From Streptococcus mitis (GTDB lineage: Bacteria > Bacillota > Bacilli > Lactobacillales > Streptococcaceae), in NCBI RefSeq assembly GCF_016658865.1, contig NZ_CP067992.1, positions 701,001 through 765,000 on the forward strand: a DNA stretch of 64,000 bases, given 5' to 3'. The notes below the pieces were generated by a model. It was given only the letters and a program-made list of their open reading frames with translations. It was not told where the DNA came from and did not search any database. Below, piece after piece: positions 62,195-64,000 of this stretch. Every line of letters begins with the position of its first letter. Position 1 is the first letter of the stretch. Both the position numbers and the translations under genes were made by a program.

Positions 62195-63111
62195 TGAATC
62201 AAGAAGAATTAGCTAAAAAATTACTTTCTCCCTCAAAGAACTCTCGTCTAGAGAAACTAGGAAAAGGCTTGACCTTTGCCTGTCTGTCTTTGATTGTCAT
62301 TATTGTGGCCATGATTTTGATCTTCGTAGCCCAAAAAGGTTTGTCGACCTTCTTTGTCAATGGAGTCAATATCTTTGATTTCCTCTTTGGACAAACTTGG
62401 AATCCTTCAGGTAAACAATTTGGTGCCCTTCCTATGATTTTGGGTTCCTTTATTGTCACAATCTTGTCAGCTCTTATCGCAACTCCTTTTGCCATTGGTG
62501 CGGCAGTCTTTATGACCGAAGTCTCACCAAAAGGTGCGAGAATCTTGCAACCAGCCATTGAATTGCTGGTTGGGATTCCTTCAGTTGTGTATGGATTTAT
62601 TGGTTTGCAAGTCGTAGTTCCCTTTGTCCGCAGTGTCTTTGGTGGAACTGGTTTTGGGATTTTGTCAGGTATTTTCGTTCTCTTTGTCATGATTTTACCG
62701 ACGGTAACCTTTATGACAACGGATAGCTTGCGTGCGGTGCCTCGTCACTACCGCGAAGCTAGTTTGGCTATGGGAGCCACTCGTTGGCAAACCATCTGGC
62801 GCGTGACCTTAAAGGCGGCGCGTTCAGGGATTTTCACAGCAGTGGTCTTTGGGATGGCACGTGCCTTTGGTGAAGCCTTGGCCATTCAGATGGTGGTCGG
62901 AAACTCAGCCGTTGTTCCAACTTCATTGACAACACCTGCTGCGACCTTGACCTCTGTTTTGACCATGGGTATCGGAAATACCGTTATGGGAACAGTTGAC
63001 AATAACGTTCTCTGGTCACTGGCCTTAGTCTTGCTCTTGATGAGTTTGGCCTTCAACAGTGTGATTAAATTGATTACGAAAGAAAGAGGAAAGAAAAACT
63101 ATGCACGCTAA
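62194..63111 (+). CDS. pstC: Phosphate ABC transporter permease PstC
   Basis: 305-residue inner membrane subunit with six helices. N-terminal cytoplasmic stretch, then LIFVAQKGLSTFFVNGVNIF typical of PstC, and the EAA loop YREASLAMGATRWQTIWRVT contacting the ATPase. Begins on the last base of the pstS stop (TAATG) and overlaps pstA by 11 bases. Confidence 0.94.
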   Translation: MNQEELAKKLLSPSKNSRLEKLGKGLTFACLSLIVIIVAMILIFVAQKGLSTFFVNGVNIFDFLFGQTWNPSGKQFGALPMILGSFIVTILSALIATPFAIGAAVFMTEVSPKGARILQPAIELLVGIPSVVYGFIGLQVVVPFVRSVFGGTGFGILSGIFVLFVMILPTVTFMTTDSLRAVPRHYREASLAMGATRWQTIWRVTLKAARSGIFTAVVFGMARAFGEALAIQMVVGNSAVVPTSLTTPAATLTSVLTMGIGNTVMGTVDNNVLWSLALVLLLMSLAFNSVIKLITKERGKKNYAR

Positions 63112-63985
63112 GAAATTAGATAAAATTGCAACAGCTGTCCTCTACTCGATTGCAGGAATTATCGTTGCCATCTTGGCATCCTTGATTCTTTATATCTTGC
63201 TTCGTGGGTTGCCCCACATCTCTTGGTCTTTCTTGACTGGTAAATCATCTTCTTACCAAGCTGGTGGAGGGATTGGAATTCAGCTCTATAATTCCTTCTT
63301 CCTTTTGGTCATCACCTTGATAATCTCTGTTCCCTTATCTATGGGGGCTGGGATTTTCCTAGCTGAATATGCTAAAAAAGGTCCTGTAACCAATTTTGTC
63401 AGAACCTGTATTGAAATCTTGTCTTCACTGCCATCAGTGGTTGTGGGTCTCTTTGGTTACTTAATCTTTGTAGTTCAGTTTGAGTATGGATTTTCAATCA
63501 TTTCAGGTGCCTTGGCCTTGACAGTCTTTAACCTGCCTCAGATGACTCGTAATGTTGAAGACAGCTTGAAACATGTTCACCATACGCAACGTGAGGCTGG
63601 TCTGGCTCTTGGGATTTCTCGTTGGGAGACTGTGGTCCATGTGGTCATTCCAGAAGCTCTTCCAGGTATTGTGACTGGGGTCGTCTTGGCCTCTGGTCGT
63701 ATCTTTGGTGAGGCTGCTGCTCTGATCTATACAGCAGGACAATCCGCTCCAGCCCTAGACTGGTCTAACTGGAACATTCTCAGTGTGACTAGCCCAATCT
63801 CTATCTTCCGTCAAGCAGAAACCTTGGCTGTTCACATCTGGAAAGTCAATAGTGAAGGAACTATTCCAGATGGAACTATCGTATCAGCAGGTTCTGCCGC
63901 CGTGCTCCTCATCTTTATCCTCATCTTTAACTTTGGAGCCCGCAAACTCGGAAGCTACCTACATAAGAAATTAACCGCTGCCTAA
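63101..63985 (+). CDS. pstA: Phosphate ABC transporter permease PstA
   Basis: 294 residues, six helices; partner of PstC in the phosphate channel. GIFLAEYAKKGPVTNFVRTC, SLPSVVVGLFGYL and the EAA loop REAGLALGISRWETVVHVVI are characteristic. AAGAGGAAAG inside pstC is the ribosome site. Followed by AAAGGAG and the ATPase gene. Confidence 0.94.
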   Translation: MHAKKLDKIATAVLYSIAGIIVAILASLILYILLRGLPHISWSFLTGKSSSYQAGGGIGIQLYNSFFLLVITLIISVPLSMGAGIFLAEYAKKGPVTNFVRTCIEILSSLPSVVVGLFGYLIFVVQFEYGFSIISGALALTVFNLPQMTRNVEDSLKHVHHTQREAGLALGISRWETVVHVVIPEALPGIVTGVVLASGRIFGEAAALIYTAGQSAPALDWSNWNILSVTSPISIFRQAETLAVHIWKVNSEGTIPDGTIVSAGSAAVLLIFILIFNFGARKLGSYLHKKLTAA

Positions 63986-63995
63986 AGGAGAAGCC

Positions 63996-64000
63996 ATGTC
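63996..64000 (+). CDS. pstB: Start of the next gene, presumably pstB (cut by the window edge)
   Basis: AAAGGAG at 63984-63990 and an ATG at 63996 mark the next start codon; only ATGTC is inside the window. pstB, the ATPase, is expected from operon order, but nothing of its coding sequence can be read. Confidence 0.5.

Noticed and set aside
62199..62690. 163-codon minus-strand frame opposite pstC
   Set aside because: Low-complexity Lys/Pro/Thr sequence in the antisense frame of a clear transmembrane protein; no promoter or Shine-Dalgarno.
1..64000. tRNA, rRNA, riboswitch or T-box genes
   Set aside because: Looked for conserved arms and leader motifs by eye in the intergenic gaps; none recognised. 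A tRNAscan/Infernal run would settle it.

Overview
The window is a chromosomal segment of a low-GC streptococcus of the mitis group (S. mitis / S. pseudopneumoniae / S. pneumoniae type). The evidence is a cell-surface set built on choline-binding repeats (three choline-binding proteins, which implies phosphocholine-decorated teichoic acids), a ZmpB-type M26 zinc metalloprotease and a BgaA-type beta-galactosidase with YSIRK signals, two RUP repeats, and gene blocks matching those I know from pneumococcus. The blocks are joined in a different order from the pneumococcal one I remember, so I favour S. mitis or a close relative over S. pneumoniae itself. This is inference from recalled gene order.

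Layout. 1-9.2 kb: end of mltG, greA, an amino-acid permease, a GNAT enzyme, a decayed HAD phosphatase, an AT-rich orphan ABC transporter, an HTH/membrane protein pair, the NAD genes pncB-nadE, a tandem hairpin repeat and a second GNAT. 9.4-11.8 kb: extracellular methionine-sulfoxide repair (ccdA, thioredoxin lipoprotein, msrAB). 11.9-20.9 kb: two-component system, DUF436 gene and the giant protease zmpB. 20.9-23.3 kb: pabB-pabC fusion and a small hydrolase. 23.3-28.6 kb: three choline-binding proteins in a row, two of them tandem paralogs with Lys-Pro-Ala-Pro spacers and C-terminal Ltp (phage superinfection-exclusion type) repeats. 28.7-35.4 kb: gki, thyA, a DUF3042 gene missed by length cut-offs, and the miaA-hflX-hyp-rnz-SDR operon. 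35.6-42.8 kb: bgaA, preceded by a palindromic pair of cre sites. 43-48.2 kb: DUF3397 gene, divergent mnmL-mnmM operon, an 84-residue coiled-coil gene, a cation/proton antiporter and a YihY protein. 48.2-49.6 kb: accessory island with a replication-protein remnant, a secreted protein interrupted by an in-frame amber codon and a divergent two-helix membrane peptide. 49.7-64 kb: queA, nagB, rpsU, hprK-lgt-DUF948-YtxH, hemW-thioesterase-HAD-TIGR01906, spx-UPF0223-suhB-rsmF and the pst phosphate operon, cut in pstB.

How the parts fit. Carbon control links hprK (Ser-46 phosphorylation of HPr, the CcpA corepressor) to the cre sites of bgaA and, more weakly, nagB; BgaA releases galactose from host glycans while NagB feeds amino sugars to glycolysis and Gki phosphorylates glucose. 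Surface biology dominates the accessory content: ZmpB, BgaA, the CBPs, Lgt for lipoprotein maturation, and a thioredoxin/Msr system outside the membrane. tRNA modification recurs: miaA, queA and mnmL/mnmM.

The most interesting candidates are (1) the tandem choline-binding Ltp proteins, possibly a wall-bound phage-exclusion system, next to a CbpL-like protein that lacks the Ltp module; (2) the secreted-protein/membrane-peptide pair at 48.6-49.5 kb, which looks like a toxin/immunity or bacteriocin-type locus with overlapping divergent promoters; (3) several genes whose start codon sits 6-7 bases after an excellent -10 box, pointing to leaderless mRNAs; (4) the paired inverted cre sites of bgaA; and (5) the ~50-bp tandem hairpin array after nadE. 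No CRISPR array, tRNA, rRNA or intact insertion sequence was seen. All calls come from reading the sequence; no database search was run.
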